From Cyanophora paradoxa (lineage: Eukaryota > Glaucocystophyceae > Cyanophorales > Cyanophoraceae), in contig QPMI01000527.1 in assembly GCA_004431415.1 (NCBI GenBank), forward strand, positions 124,001-188,000: DNA of 64,000 nt, read 5' to 3'. The translations under genes were made by a program, and so were the position numbers. This document shows, piece after piece, positions 9,501-20,392 of the stretch. The notes under the pieces were generated by a model. That model did no database searches and was not told the origin of the DNA. It saw nothing but the letters and a program-made list of their open reading frames with translations. Every line of letters starts with the position of its first letter. Positions within the stretch are counted from its first letter, which is position 1.

Positions 9501-12500
9501 CGTCTGGTCGGCTTAAGTTGATTTCGTCTGGTCACTGATTGTGATTTCTTTGTTTAGCTTCTGGATGCTATGGGAAGGAAGTTTGGAGAGCGCTTGCAGA
9601 GGCGAGCGAGGAATGACAGTGCTCAGGTTACTTGGATGGGCCTCATGAGGAGCCTTGCGTGCGTCCCTTTGCCAATTGCAAAGCATGCTAACGATTGGGA
9701 CTGCACAGAGAAGAGACAGAAGACAAGAAGTTGGAGGAGCGCCTACGTGATTGTGTAGAGCTCACGGCAGATGACCCGCTCGACACGTGGCATGCGAACC
9801 AGGTGCTTCTCGCTTCACCTGGTACGATTAATTTCCTCGCTGACTCTCACTACAGTTGAAGAACGCAAACTGGAGGAGCATATTTTCTTCCACTTTTGAA
9901 TGGGCCACTGATCAGTGGGGGCCTATCGCAGACTCTGTCGAAGTACGTGTCTTTTCTGTCCAGCGCGTGTCTTGCAGGACAGAATGGTGGCGCATGCAGG
10001 CTCTGGAGAAGAGCCTGCCCGGTGTCGGGAGTCCACTTGACATCGCCATCGAGCTGGATTTGTACCCTTTCTTTGTACGCCTGATCCCCCGCTTGCTCCT
10101 TTATTCTCCCAATATTAATGTATTCTGGGGACCCTCGCAGGGCCATCCGTTCGTCCATCGCTACATACAGCGCATCTCTGAGAGTGCATCGGATATGCAG
10201 GTCAGCGGAATTCACCTCGTCTCATCCAATTCAAGACGTCATGCAAACGCAGGCGGTTTCACTTCTTCCCAGCGCCCTCGTCTCGCTTGCCAAAAAGCTG
10301 CCATCGTGGCTGCGGGATGCCGGAAAACAAGGCAAGAGCGAGGAAAAGGACGGCGAGAGTGAGGAGAGCGCTGGGGAAGACAAACAACCAAACGAGGGGG
10401 AGCTCTGGTGGGAGACTCCAGGGCACCCCCTCAACAGCTGGAAAGGCAAATTCGCGGCCGACTTGACTACATACCTCATTTTTCTCGTCCTCATTGCGCT
10501 TGGTGCGCATTTACCACATGCACCCTTTCCCTATGAGTTGGGTGCAGCTGCAGCTGCAACTAAAAGCATGGTAACATGTACAGCTGTGTGGAGCGGGCGC
10601 GTGTTTGGGGAGCATGGTCATGGCCGGCCTTCAGTTCTAGGTCTCCTCGCCCTTCAGTCTCTCTGCATGCTTCTGCGGGAGTACTACCAGGCGCGTCCTG
10701 CATACTTGGCCTTCCTTATAATTACAGATTACGAATTCGAAATGAGCAACCTCAGGCGCGGGAGGAGGGGATCCGAGACTACTTTGGAGACGTCTTCAAT
10801 CTGTTTGACCTCGCCCTCTTCATTGCCACGCCGCTCTTCGCCATTCTAGGAATCATAACAGAGGCAATCTCTAGATCTGTACTTGATTAACTGCGGCGTC
10901 AGTCGTGTTGACTTCGACATCTGCACATGTACAGGCGGTCCCCGCTTTCGCATACCTGGGCGACAATATGATACCTGCTCTTGCCCTAAGTGCGACCGTA
11001 CATGCACATAGCAGCTGTTTTCTTCACATGACTGATTGACCGCCACACAGTCTTCATTCCGGCTTCTCTTCGCCTTCTCGAGTTTGGATACATCAGCCCC
11101 ATGCTAGGTCTGCCATCCGATCAGCTCAGCGCTAAAAGCTCAGCTCTAATCACATCCACCAGGCCCCATGCTCGTCGTTTTTGGTCGCGTGCGTTCACTG
11201 GTTGCTCAGCACCTCTCTCATGTAAATTTAATGCCAGATGGCGCAAAATGTTCTCTCGGTTCTCATCGTCTTCCTTCTCGTTTTTGCGTCATTTCTGTTC
11301 GCCCTGTGGGGCTGGTCTGCCTCCATCCTTGGCCGCGCAAGCGACGGCGAACCGCCGATTACCTTCCTCGAAACGGCGTGCGTCGGAGTTAGCCTAGAGA
11401 GCTGCCAGAAATTGTTTTTCGCAATATATAAATAACTCTGCGCCTCAGCGGATCTCTCTACTTTGGTTTCCTGGGAGAGAGCGACTACGACCTGATGCGA
11501 TCCCGCATCCCTCTCGTTGGTCCGGCAGTTTTGCTGTTTCCTGCCGAGGTCTCTGCATCGAATTCGAAGCATTTAACCTGCGCAGGCTCTGCATTCTTCT
11601 CCATCTACCAGATTATTACGGTGAGTGCTGAGAAATGATTTCCACTGCGCTATGCCGAATTAGCTGAAGGGGTCGAGGCCAGGTCATCCTGCTTCTCAAC
11701 GTGCTCACCGGTCTCTTCAGGTGCGCGTAGAAAGGCGCCTTTGTAACCCGTTCTTTTGCACTTACGCTGCGGCTCTCAGCTTCTCCTTCACCGACGTTTT
11801 CGAGAACGCGCAACACGTGTATGCATTTGGCAGAGCGAAGGTGCTCGAAATAATCCTATCTAGCTGCAAAAGCTGCGCATTTCGAATTCAACATCTCCTG
11901 CAGATTATTCTCCGGTACCACCGGATGGGCCGCCGCCTGGTGGCACCGCTGAATGTGGTTTGGCTGCTGCTGAGCCCCGCGCCCCGCCTCGCCGCCGCGG
12001 TTATCAATGTAATCTCGGCCGTGTTCTTCCTCCCCTTCCTAGCTGTCGCCCTCGGCCTCTCGCACCTGTCCCGCCTCGTCGAAAACCTCTTCGGAACTCC
12101 GGCGGAGAAGAAGAAGCAGCAGGAGGCGGCTTCCGCTCAATCGGGAGCCCTAGAGGCTTGGCTGAAGGCCATCGAAACCCACCGGAAGGCGCGGCTCGCG
12201 GACGCTGCCAAGGAGCAGCCTGATGCGCCCCTGGAGCTGAAGCTCAAGTTCCCCCTCGCGTACGACGAGGCCAACGAGAAGCCGGACCCGGTGCCCCCCG
12301 GCCCCCTCAAGGTGCGAGCCTCTACACCTCCGGTCGATATCTTCGAAGAGCTTTCGGAGTCGAATTTAAGCTTGTTCATTATAATATAGATATCGATAGA
12401 CAATCGTATAACAACGAGTCTCTTTCCAATCTATATGAACCTGTCCGATAATCTAGATCTGAGATTGTCCATAGCTATATAGTAACAAACAATTCAAACA

Positions 12501-12726
12501 GGTGGCGCACACGGCGGAGAACGTGCCGCGCAACCTGGAGACCATTCACGAGCGCACCGAAAAGCTGGAGGCGGGCCAGGCGAAGCTAGAGGAGAAGATC
12601 GACGCTGGCCAGGCGAAGCTCGAGGAGAAGTTCGAGGCCTCGCTGGCGGAGGTGAAGGCGGTGCTCGCGGAGCTGAAAGCCGCCATCACGGCCCCTGCCG
12701 CCCGCCGCAGCCTCTTCGAGTTCTGA
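6530..12726 (+). CDS. B1: ankyrin-repeat TRP-like ion channel, apparently intact
   Basis: Twenty-eight exons join without a phase conflict to about 1,307 residues, from ATG 6530 (exon 6530-6572, then 6808-7114) to TGA 12724-12726. ATG 6822 is an in-frame alternative start. After a low-complexity N-terminus, exons 7461-8885 encode ankyrin repeats, about two 33-residue repeats per phase-2 exon (for example LLLERGAPVDAK, then GWHPLHAAAGNGHGAIVK). A cytosolic linker follows, then a six-helix channel region: the first helix near residue 855 (TYLIFLVLIAL), a second (VLGLLALQSLCMLLREYYQ), FNLFDLALFIATPLFAIL, LRLLEFGYISPMLG joined to PMLVVFGR and VLSVLIVFLLVFASFLFALW, then a short pore-like exon and ILLLNVLTGLF, the typical TRP last helix. 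Exon 11904-12311 adds two more hydrophobic stretches, and the C-terminus is a coiled coil of KLEEK repeats. Two donors are GC (10691, 10864). Ion selectivity and gating cannot be read from the sequence. Confidence 0.8.
7115..7460 (+). repeat. C-rich first ankyrin-side intron of B1
   Basis: This intron is almost wholly pyrimidine with several long C runs, so the template strand is G-rich. The equivalent introns of B2 (27634-28080), B3 (44336-44599) and B4 (58112-58412) are also C-rich but differ in length and detail. The property is therefore kept while the sequence turns over. Confidence 0.8.
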
Positions 12727-13376
12727 GACCCTGCTTCACGATCACGACGGCTGGCCGCCGGGCAGCTCGGCCTCCTCGATAGTGCACGCACAGCGCAGCC
12801 AGCACTGCTCGCATCCAGCAGATCTAGGACACCTAGGCCTGACGAGACAGCGTGTTTTGATTCCCGTCTAGCAGTTTTCGCATCTAATGATCGTCCCGAT
12901 TTGGTTAGTCGTTCATCTAATTCACGGTTGCCATCATCTCTAGGTTTGCACGTTTATATAATTAGATTCATGACCGTCGGACAGCGCAGCGAGCTGTGTT
13001 TCGATCCACGGCCAACTGTCACGTAAACGTAGTATTGCGGTTTATAAAATCGAACCTCTGACTCGCATCCAGTTATCAATTTTATATATGCATGTAGGTG
13101 TTGCATCATCAACTGGCTGCATGATCAAATTAAAAGAACCTCTAGATCTGACTCGACATGTAGGCTCATGATCATCTCTCGTCATCATGCATGTAGGTGC
13201 TGAAAGTACCGATTTTGTGCTTTTTCTTGAACGCGAAGTAGATGCAATAGATGCACGAGTGCTGTGCATCTTGGTGTGTGCTCGCCGAGTCGGAAGGCCC
13301 TGAGGTGTAGGCAGTGATCGATATCTGGAACTTCGGGATCTTGGGAATGCATTGCAATTAATATTAATATTGATAT
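12727..13376. other. B1 3' flank
   Basis: No gene seen. The segment matches 49521-50158 downstream of B3 over most of its length, so it is part of the duplicated unit. Relative to B3 it has an additional ATT-AAT-ATT type insertion near 13358-13370. It ends at the left target duplication of the large LINE. Confidence 0.75.
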
Positions 13377-14079
13377 TGCAATTGCGCATTTTTTTTTTGG
13401 TGAATTACCGGCCACAGTCTCTAGACACCAGCACTGCGGGGGCTGCCCAGGGGGCCTAAAGACAAAAAAGCAAAATAACTAAGACAAGAGCACGAAGAAA
13501 GATAAGACAAAGAGCCAAAATCGACAATAAAAAAGAAAAGACACAGAGCTCGAGACAGATCGAGAAGAGACGAGAAATCGAGCAGATCTAGGGACAGAGG
13601 ATGACTGACACGAAGAAGAGCCAGAGCTAGAGATACCATCAATTGCAATATCGGAAGGAATTACATCACTAAGAAGCGGAGGACAAATTTGAGAAAGATA
13701 AATAACAGGAAGCAGACAAGTAAGAGGAACAACAAGACGACGCGGAGGCGGAGGCGAAGCAGGACGACGCGAAAGGGCAGAGCTACGGCACAAGGTCGAG
13801 GAGGACACAGGAGGCGGAGCAGGCGGATCAAGAGCAGGCAAAAGGACAGTCAAAGGAATCACTAAAGCCGACCGGGGTCGAGACGGGCAGTCGAACTGCA
13901 AACGACGGCGAACAACAGGTCGAGCACGAGGACTATAGCTAGTATTGAAACTAACTCTAGCATCAACACTACGATCAGAATCCGAACTAGACCGAACTAA
14001 ACTATAAGGCGAAGTACGCCGGCGCCGGCGGGATACGACCAGCGAAGCAGAAGACGAAGGCAAAGGCGGCGGTCCGGTA

Positions 14080-17000
14080 TCAAGAACAAAGGCCGGAGGG
14101 TCCGGCCCGGCAAACCGCCGGAGGGAAGTAGAAGGAGACGTAGGCTCGGCAAGCCGGCGACGGGTACGACCACGAGTCCGGGAGGAGATCGGGGAAGCCG
14201 GTCCCGGAGCTGAGGGCCCAGGAGCAGAGCCAGGAGAAGGTAAGCCCGGCGAGAAATCTGACCCGGAGCCGGAACCCAGCGAACGACGACGACGAAGAGG
14301 CCCCGAGGAGCCACGATGGGGGAGCTACCGAGCAAAGTACTGACAGCCGGCGCCGAACACGGCGGCGGAGGTACCCCACAGACAGTGGCAGGCGGAGAGT
14401 CCAGGGTCGATCGAGAGATCCGCCGACGGGAACGCGGCGGAGGCCTACGAGGCGGAAGAGGCGAGGAGGGAGCCGAGGAAGGGTCGGATCCGGAGGCAGG
14501 GGAAGGGCCGCGAGCAGGTGACGGGGATCGCTGCCGGCGCCGAAGAGAGGGCAGCGAAGCAGGAGAAAGGTCAGGTGGCGCCGGATCAGATGACACGGGG
14601 TCATGGGCGGCGCAGAGAGAGACGAGCTCGAGGGCGCAAGGGCCCGACGAGGGCGCCGGCGGCGAATCTCACGAGCGCCAGGAAGCGGGATAGGACCCGC
14701 AGATGGGACCCGAGGCGCCGAAGGGGGAGCAGGGAGCCGGAATGACGGGGAGACCGAAAAGAGGACAGTCTCGCCAACACTCGGAAGCGGGGCAGAGGCC
14801 GAGGACCCGGAGCTCGAGGGGGGGAGGGAGGGCGGAGGAGGAGAGAGAAGGCGGCTATTCGAAGGGTATGGAGAATCGAGAGCGGAGGCGAGGGAGGCCG
14901 AAGTGATGGCGAGCTCTGGAGGCGAGGGGGCCTGCAAGCGGACCCGGGAAAGTGGATGCAGACGCAAAGAGACCGGGGACGTAGTGGCGGGAGGGGCATG
15001 CAAAAAGATAGTGCCGCCCGGCGTCACAGTTGCAGAAGCGGGGGCAAGAAGGATGGGCTGAAGAGGGGGCTGAACCAGGAGGACGTCAGAAAGAGGGCCA
15101 CGCGGGGGCGGAAGTGGAGGAGCAAGGGGAAGAGGTAAGAAGGGGTACGGAGCTGCAAGATGACCAGGGACCTGCCGGGGAACAGGCAAGTGAAGAGGCC
15201 CCGTGACAGCAAGTTGTAAGGAGGGAGGAGGTAGAGGCGGGGCCAGCGGGCCAAGGAGCACAGGGATCGGGACCGCAGGGAATGGGGGAAAAGGAGCGTC
15301 GAGAGGGGCAGCGAGAGCAGGAATAGGAACGGGCCCAAGGGTCACTACAGGGGCCAGAGCAGGAGGGGACGGCGCAGGAGGCGGGCGACCACCAGGGATC
15401 CCCAACGGGACATTCCCACGAACGGCGAACTCCGCAGGATTCCGGAGGACAGAATCGATGTCACGCGAAGAGACGAGGTTGTCAGCACCGCCCGAAGAAG
15501 GAGGGTCGGGCGAGTCAGAATCAGAGCTTGAACTAGAATGATGAGAACCGGCACCAGACTCAGCATCCGAGGCATCCTGATCATCAGCGTCAGCAACAGC
15601 CAAGCGAGCGCGCCGCTCCTCCAACAAGGCCGAAGCCTGCGGAAGAGTGAACTCTAGGTACGACATATTTCTGTCCCAGGCGGCAACAAGCGCGGCGCGG
15701 TTGTAAGAAGGTGCATCAATGTCAACCTCCTCAAGATCGCACCGAGCGCGAGCAACCTGTTGGATGGAAAATACGCCAGCAAGGATCGCTCCAAGTGAGC
15801 GAAGGCAGAAGGCGGGGTTAACTTTACTGCGCAAAATGGGCCCAGATAAATCCGGAACCGAGAGGATGTGGAAGAGAGAGAGGTCAGGCACTGCGACCTC
15901 TTCACGCTCCTCCGGTGGAAGAGTAGAAGCCCAGAAATTCAGGCGCTCACGAATGAAATCCCAGAACGAACGAGAAAGCGGGCACTCAGAGAAAACGTGC
16001 GCGTGAGAGCGAGCAGATCCGTCATTACAAACCCGACAGAAACGACGGCGAGGCGACTGTTGTTCGCCCAAACGATACAATTTGAAATGCAAACGGTAAA
16101 GAGCATCGATCCAAAGCATCGGGAAACACTGAAGGACGACAAGATGAGGAAGACGGGACGGAGACAAGGCGCCGGGAAACCCCCACTTAGCATCGGGCAT
16201 CTGAGCGTGGCTGGACACATCGCGAAGCCGCTGGACCTCAAGGCAGTAGAAGCGACGAACAGATGAGAGGCGGAGAGGGAGCATACGAGCAAATGTGAAC
16301 GCAAGATTATCAAGAGAAAGAAAGGCAGAGGGGCCTGCTCCTAGAATAAAAAGACCGGGCAGGGTTCCGCGACGTAGAGAGAGAAAGACAGCGCTAAAGC
16401 AAACGTGCAGCGGAAGCAAACGAGACAGAATTGAATTAGAGGATAGGCCCACAGGGTGGGAAGCCGCAGGGCGGCAAGGAACACGCGGCACGTAATCCAG
16501 CACCCGTGGAATTATCTGGTTATCGCGAACGGGGAAGGCGACAAGAGTACCGCTCGGGCCCCGAAGGAGAGCAACCGAGGCGTCCGGTCCAGACCACCAG
16601 AGATGCTGAGGTGGCGGGGCAGGGGCCTCAAGGACCTGGCGCCATGCTGCCGGGAGCGCGGAGCACAGACGAGGGAAAAAGGAATGGAGGGCGGACGAGG
16701 CAGCTGCTGGAGCCCGAAACCCCCGGGTGGTACAATCCCAGATATCGCAGACTCGCAGCAAGCCAGACCGTGCACAACGACTCCAGTCGACCTTGGCACC
16801 CGGAGCATCGAACAGGGGATTAAAGAAAAGAGGTTGGGATAAAACTTCGAGCGAGGTATGAGGCTGACACACGCCCTGGCGCTGAGACCACTCCGAGAAA
16901 GCCTGCTTCCAAATAGAAGGCAAGTCAAGACCGTCAAGTGGGAGACGAAGCGAGATAAGGGCGGGGCCGTAGGAAAAGGGCGCCAGCTGAGCGTCCAGTT

Positions 17001-17718
17001 TGCTCAAGAGGTACTCCTTCCAAGGAGCCGAGCAGGACGGGTCGGCCAACAAGGCCACCCACTTCATTTTTAGCGACAGAGAAAAAGCACGAATATCAGG
17101 GCAGTTAAGACCACCTTGACGCCACGGCAGAGGAGAAATATACTTCGAAAGTTGCCCGCTCACGCCGGCGAAAGAACGAAGCTTGTCTTGCCACGCAGAA
17201 TACTGGGCATCAGGGGGGTCAAGCAAATACAGAGCATAATGAAGGGATCCAATAAAGACTGTCCATGCAAGAAGCACGCCGGAGCGCATCGGCATGTGAT
17301 AGGTTTTCGCTTGCTGCACACGGATATCAAGAGCAGCATTTTTCTTACGCCAGAAGCGAGACAGATCGGGCTCAAGCGGAAAGCCCAGGTACTTGCGGAT
17401 TTTCTCAGCGGGAGGGAGATCCGTCACCTGGAGGCGCCGCCAGGGACAGTCCTCGACGCTAGGCCACGCGTCCGCAGGAATATCGCGGAGCGGAAGAAGG
17501 TTAGATTTGTCGAGATTAATAAGGGCGCCAGACAGCCGGCAATATTTATCAAAGCACTCTTTCCAAAAGGGTAGCTCGGCAAAAGAAGAGATTAAAGGAA
17601 CAGTATCGTCCGCGAACTGGAGTACCTTACATAGGGAGTTAGGAGAAAGGCGGACACCACGTATACGCACGTCAGCATTAATCAAAAGGGCTAAAAGGTG
17701 CGTGCACAAATTATACAA
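14080..17718 (-). CDS. LINE reverse transcriptase, C-terminal part
   Basis: This frame continues the endonuclease/RT frame at 17731-19824 after one in-frame TAG. It starts in the RT palm with YNLCTHLL, has the catalytic LQFADDTVPL motif, and carries a zf-RVT-like Cys/His cluster (FCRVCNDGSARSHAH, FSECP). The last third is Pro/Ser-rich and may drift out of frame near 14080, since a further ORF resembling the tail of this family lies at 13479-14063. Function is reverse transcription at the nicked target. With the stop, this copy is probably dead unless TAG is read through. Confidence 0.8.
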   Translation of the reverse strand: MYNLCTHLLALLINADVRIRGVRLSPNSLCKVLQFADDTVPLISSFAELPFWKECFDKYCRLSGALINLDKSNLLPLRDIPADAWPSVEDCPWRRLQVTDLPPAEKIRKYLGFPLEPDLSRFWRKKNAALDIRVQQAKTYHMPMRSGVLLAWTVFIGSLHYALYLLDPPDAQYSAWQDKLRSFAGVSGQLSKYISPLPWRQGGLNCPDIRAFSLSLKMKWVALLADPSCSAPWKEYLLSKLDAQLAPFSYGPALISLRLPLDGLDLPSIWKQAFSEWSQRQGVCQPHTSLEVLSQPLFFNPLFDAPGAKVDWSRCARSGLLRVCDIWDCTTRGFRAPAAASSALHSFFPRLCSALPAAWRQVLEAPAPPPQHLWWSGPDASVALLRGPSGTLVAFPVRDNQIIPRVLDYVPRVPCRPAASHPVGLSSNSILSRLLPLHVCFSAVFLSLRRGTLPGLFILGAGPSAFLSLDNLAFTFARMLPLRLSSVRRFYCLEVQRLRDVSSHAQMPDAKWGFPGALSPSRLPHLVVLQCFPMLWIDALYRLHFKLYRLGEQQSPRRRFCRVCNDGSARSHAHVFSECPLSRSFWDFIRERLNFWASTLPPEEREEVAVPDLSLFHILSVPDLSGPILRSKVNPAFCLRSLGAILAGVFSIQQVARARCDLEEVDIDAPSYNRAALVAAWDRNMSYLEFTLPQASALLEERRARLAVADADDQDASDAESGAGSHHSSSSSDSDSPDPPSSGGADNLVSSRDIDSVLRNPAEFAVRGNVPLGIPGGRPPPAPSPPALAPVVTLGPVPIPALAAPLDAPFPPFPAVPIPVLLGPLAPPLPPPSLQLAVTGPLHLPVPRQVPGHLAAPYPFLPLPLAPPLPPPRGPLSDVLLVQPPLQPILLAPASATVTPGGTIFLHAPPATTSPVSLRLHPLSRVRLQAPSPPELAITSASLASALDSPYPSNSRLLSPPPPSLPPSSSGSSASAPLPSVGETVLFSVSPSFRLPAPPSAPRVPSAGPIPLPGAREIRRRRPRRALAPSSSSLSAPPMTPCHLIRRHLTFLLLRCPLFGAGSDPRHLLAALPLPPDPTLPRLPPRLFRLVGLRRVPVGGSLDRPWTLRLPLSVGYLRRRVRRRLSVLCSVAPPSWLLGASSSSSFAGFRLRVRFLAGLTFSWLCSWALSSGTGFPDLLPDSWSYPSPACRAYVSFYFPPAVCRAGPSGLCS

Positions 17719-17730
17719 ATAGGGAGATAG

Positions 17731-19824
17731 CTATAGGGGGCCACCCTGACGCACTCCGCATCGAATGGGGAAAGGGGCCGAGGTCCAGCCGTTAATGTGA
17801 ACAGAACCCTGCAGATCAGAGTAAAGTAAGCGAACCCACTTGATAAACTGAGATCCGAAGCCGAACTGTTCAAGCGACCAAAAAAGGAAGCTCCAGTTAA
17901 CGCGGTCATAAGCTTTTGAAAAATCGAGAAATCCGAAGCAAAGTTGTTCAAGCTCAGGATTACCGCCCTCGTAATGCATTAATAGATAAACGAGCATGAC
18001 CTGGTGCACTGCGGAGCGACGATGAATAAAGCCGGATTGAAAGCGGGATACAAGGCCAGGCATGAGTGGTGTTAAACGGTTGGAAAGGGCGCGTTCAACT
18101 GCACGCTCCTCAACATTAGATAGAGAGATTGGGCGGCGATTCGCAATCAAAGTAGGGTCCGTTGACGGCTTCGTTATAGGAGTAATAAGGACGTGCCGCA
18201 AGGACTCAGAAGCCTGACCGGACTCATACATAGCACTGAGATAAGCACAGAAGTCGGGGCCAATCTCATCAAAAAAGCGAACGTAAAATTCAGCAGGGAG
18301 GCCATCGACGCCAGGAGACTTGGCGCCGCCAGACATCTCCTTAAAAGCGCGAAGCAGCTCTCCAGGCGATAGGTCAGAGTCAAGATCCGCAGACTCAGTA
18401 GGGAGCAGGCGGTGGGGGGAATAGAGAGGGGCAACGCCAGTCCGCTCAGCCAGCGACTGATCAACCGCGGCCTGAGCTGCGGCACCGTCATATAGATGAG
18501 CGTAATAGGCAGAAGAAATCTCAAGCAAAGTACAGGGGTCGTCCGACGCGGCCTCCGGGCCTTCGGAGTCCGGGGCCCGAAGCCCTTCGGTAAACCGTGC
18601 ATGCGAATCCGGCAAATAGTGTTCAAAAAAGGCTTTACTAGATCGACCATCTTGCGCCGCGGCGAAACGAATTTCGTTGCGCGAATGTTGTCTGGCATAG
18701 TCAGACACAAGCGAATTTAACGTACGCATCATGGAGGTGCGCAGTGAGCGGAAAGCGATATCGTTAATAGAACCAGCGGCGTGGCGACGGATGAGAGCTT
18801 CGAGAGCTCGAACAGAAGAGACGTAGGCGTCCTTCTGCCTGCGCTTCTCATCAAGCTCCCAGGCCCGTACGCGACGCTGGAGCTCTGATTTGAGGGCGTC
18901 CCATCGGCGGACGCGATCAGTAACCAAGGGCCACTCAGCACGCCAGTCACGAATTACAGCAGAAATGAGATCAGCATACTCAGGCCGTTTGCCATACGCC
19001 GCCCAGTTCATGCGCCAGCGACCGGGGCCGCGGCGCGAAATCCCTGGAGCTTTAAGCGTGAGAAAAATGCCAATATGATCAGAATTGCGCGGCTCGCCGA
19101 CAGCAGAATAAGCCGTCCACGGACGTAGCGAGACGGCCCAATCGCGGAGGGAGGACGAGAGGAAAAAATAATCGAGACGGGACTCAATCGATCCCCCATC
19201 CGGCCGCGGCCGGCTCCAAGTTTTAAAACAAGCTCTAGCGCGAGGCCCGGCGTCAAAAAGGCCATAACGAGCCCGGATCAACTCGAAGGCATCAGGGGGA
19301 AGGGTTCCGCGACTAGGGCCAGGAGCATCGGAGGGCAGCTCGTGGAAATTTAAATCTCCTCCTAAAATGAGACGGCCATCGAAGGGAACCACGGATTCAA
19401 GAGTATATAGAAGAGTGTCATAGAAGCCGCGACGCTCGGAATCATCAGTAGGAGCATATACATTGCACAAATAAATGGGACCGAATTTGGTCTCGAATAA
19501 GAAAAGCTGCAGTCGAGGACTATCAACCGGAGTCAACAGTCGAATCGAAAAAGGGGAATCGCCAGGAAAGAGAGTGGCGACCCCCTGAGTAGCTTGACCG
19601 CTAGGGTTATGAGACCAAAACGAAGGGGTCGATCCCCAAGCACGCGCAAGGCGTTTAGATAGAGAAGGAGAAGAAACATGAGTCTCCTGCAAGCACACAA
19701 CCGAATGCCTCGCGCTGTCGCGGAGGCAATCAAAAAGAAAAGAGCGATAAGATTTACCTAACACATCATTAAAAGCTCGATCTAATTTGCCTGCTACGTT
19801 GAGAGAAAGAAATCTAAACGTCAT
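17731..19824 (-). CDS. LINE endonuclease and N-terminal reverse transcriptase
   Basis: 697 residues. The N-terminal apurinic-type endonuclease shows its motifs in order: LSLNVAG, CLQETH, NVYAPTDDSE, GGDLNF, SRLDYFF and SDHIG. After a basic linker, RT motifs follow: NRRPISLSNVEERAVERALS, QSGFIHRRSAVHQ, FLDFSKAYDRVNW and GVRQGGPL. The frame ends in TAG at 17733-17731. Element strand CCC CTA TAG CTA TCT CCC aligns with CCT CTA TCG CCA in the other LINE (38790s), so the stop sits in a 6-base insertion CTA-TAG-CTA. The ATG at 19824 directly follows an in-frame TAA (19827-19825) that ends an upstream open frame. Confidence 0.85.
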   Translation of the reverse strand: MTFRFLSLNVAGKLDRAFNDVLGKSYRSFLFDCLRDSARHSVVCLQETHVSSPSLSKRLARAWGSTPSFWSHNPSGQATQGVATLFPGDSPFSIRLLTPVDSPRLQLFLFETKFGPIYLCNVYAPTDDSERRGFYDTLLYTLESVVPFDGRLILGGDLNFHELPSDAPGPSRGTLPPDAFELIRARYGLFDAGPRARACFKTWSRPRPDGGSIESRLDYFFLSSSLRDWAVSLRPWTAYSAVGEPRNSDHIGIFLTLKAPGISRRGPGRWRMNWAAYGKRPEYADLISAVIRDWRAEWPLVTDRVRRWDALKSELQRRVRAWELDEKRRQKDAYVSSVRALEALIRRHAAGSINDIAFRSLRTSMMRTLNSLVSDYARQHSRNEIRFAAAQDGRSSKAFFEHYLPDSHARFTEGLRAPDSEGPEAASDDPCTLLEISSAYYAHLYDGAAAQAAVDQSLAERTGVAPLYSPHRLLPTESADLDSDLSPGELLRAFKEMSGGAKSPGVDGLPAEFYVRFFDEIGPDFCAYLSAMYESGQASESLRHVLITPITKPSTDPTLIANRRPISLSNVEERAVERALSNRLTPLMPGLVSRFQSGFIHRRSAVHQVMLVYLLMHYEGGNPELEQLCFGFLDFSKAYDRVNWSFLFWSLEQFGFGSQFIKWVRLLYSDLQGSVHINGWTSAPFPIRCGVRQGGPL

Positions 19825-20086
19825 TTACGGGGGGTGGTGCAGCTCGAGGGCCCGAGCCCGGGAGCTGGAGGAGAAAACGAGGGTCGGGGACGAGGGGAGG
19901 GCCGAAGGAGGAGCCCCGCCGCGAAACGCAGCGGGAATCGACAGGGGCCCGGAGCACCTCACACCTGCCCCGAGGTGGACGCAGCGGCAGTCTGCACGAT
20001 CGAGAAAGAGGAGAATGAGCTCGAGAAGCGGATCGATTGCGAGTGGCGGCCTATGAGGCCGGAAAGACCCAGGGGGCCATCTATAG

Positions 20087-20392
20087 CTAAAAGTGCTGAA
20101 GCGAACCTGCAGAGCGAGCTGCAGGTCTTCCGCCCACGGAAAGACGATGTCGAAGTTGAGGGGGTCGTTCGCCTTGGGCACGATGGCACTGGGGCCGGTC
20201 TGGTCGGTCCAGTTCGGGCCGCTGTAATGCTCGACGGACTGCGACTGGCCGTTGACTGTGACGCCCTTGCGCGTATGCGGGGCGTGCTCGGAGTGCTGCG
20301 CGCTGTTGCAGCCCCTCCGATTGCAGAACGCCCAGCTGCCGCTGACCTGAACGATCTCGTTGCCGAACTGATGAGAGAAGGGCAGGCGAGCC
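20087..20392 (-). other. Host-like coding segment at the 5' end of the large LINE
   Basis: The 5'-most 0.3 kb of the element strand is an open frame with ordinary protein composition (VSGSWAFCNRRGCNS, HYSGPNWTDQTGP, FDIVFPWAEDLQLALQ) and G/C-ending codons like host genes rather than the LINE. It is bracketed by CATCAG and CTGCAG|GTTCGC, resembling exon borders. It lies inside the target duplication, so it arrived with the insertion. The frame has no ATG inside the element and runs to the TAA before the endonuclease ATG. It could be a captured exon or a remnant of a first ORF. I do not recognise the protein. Confidence 0.5.
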
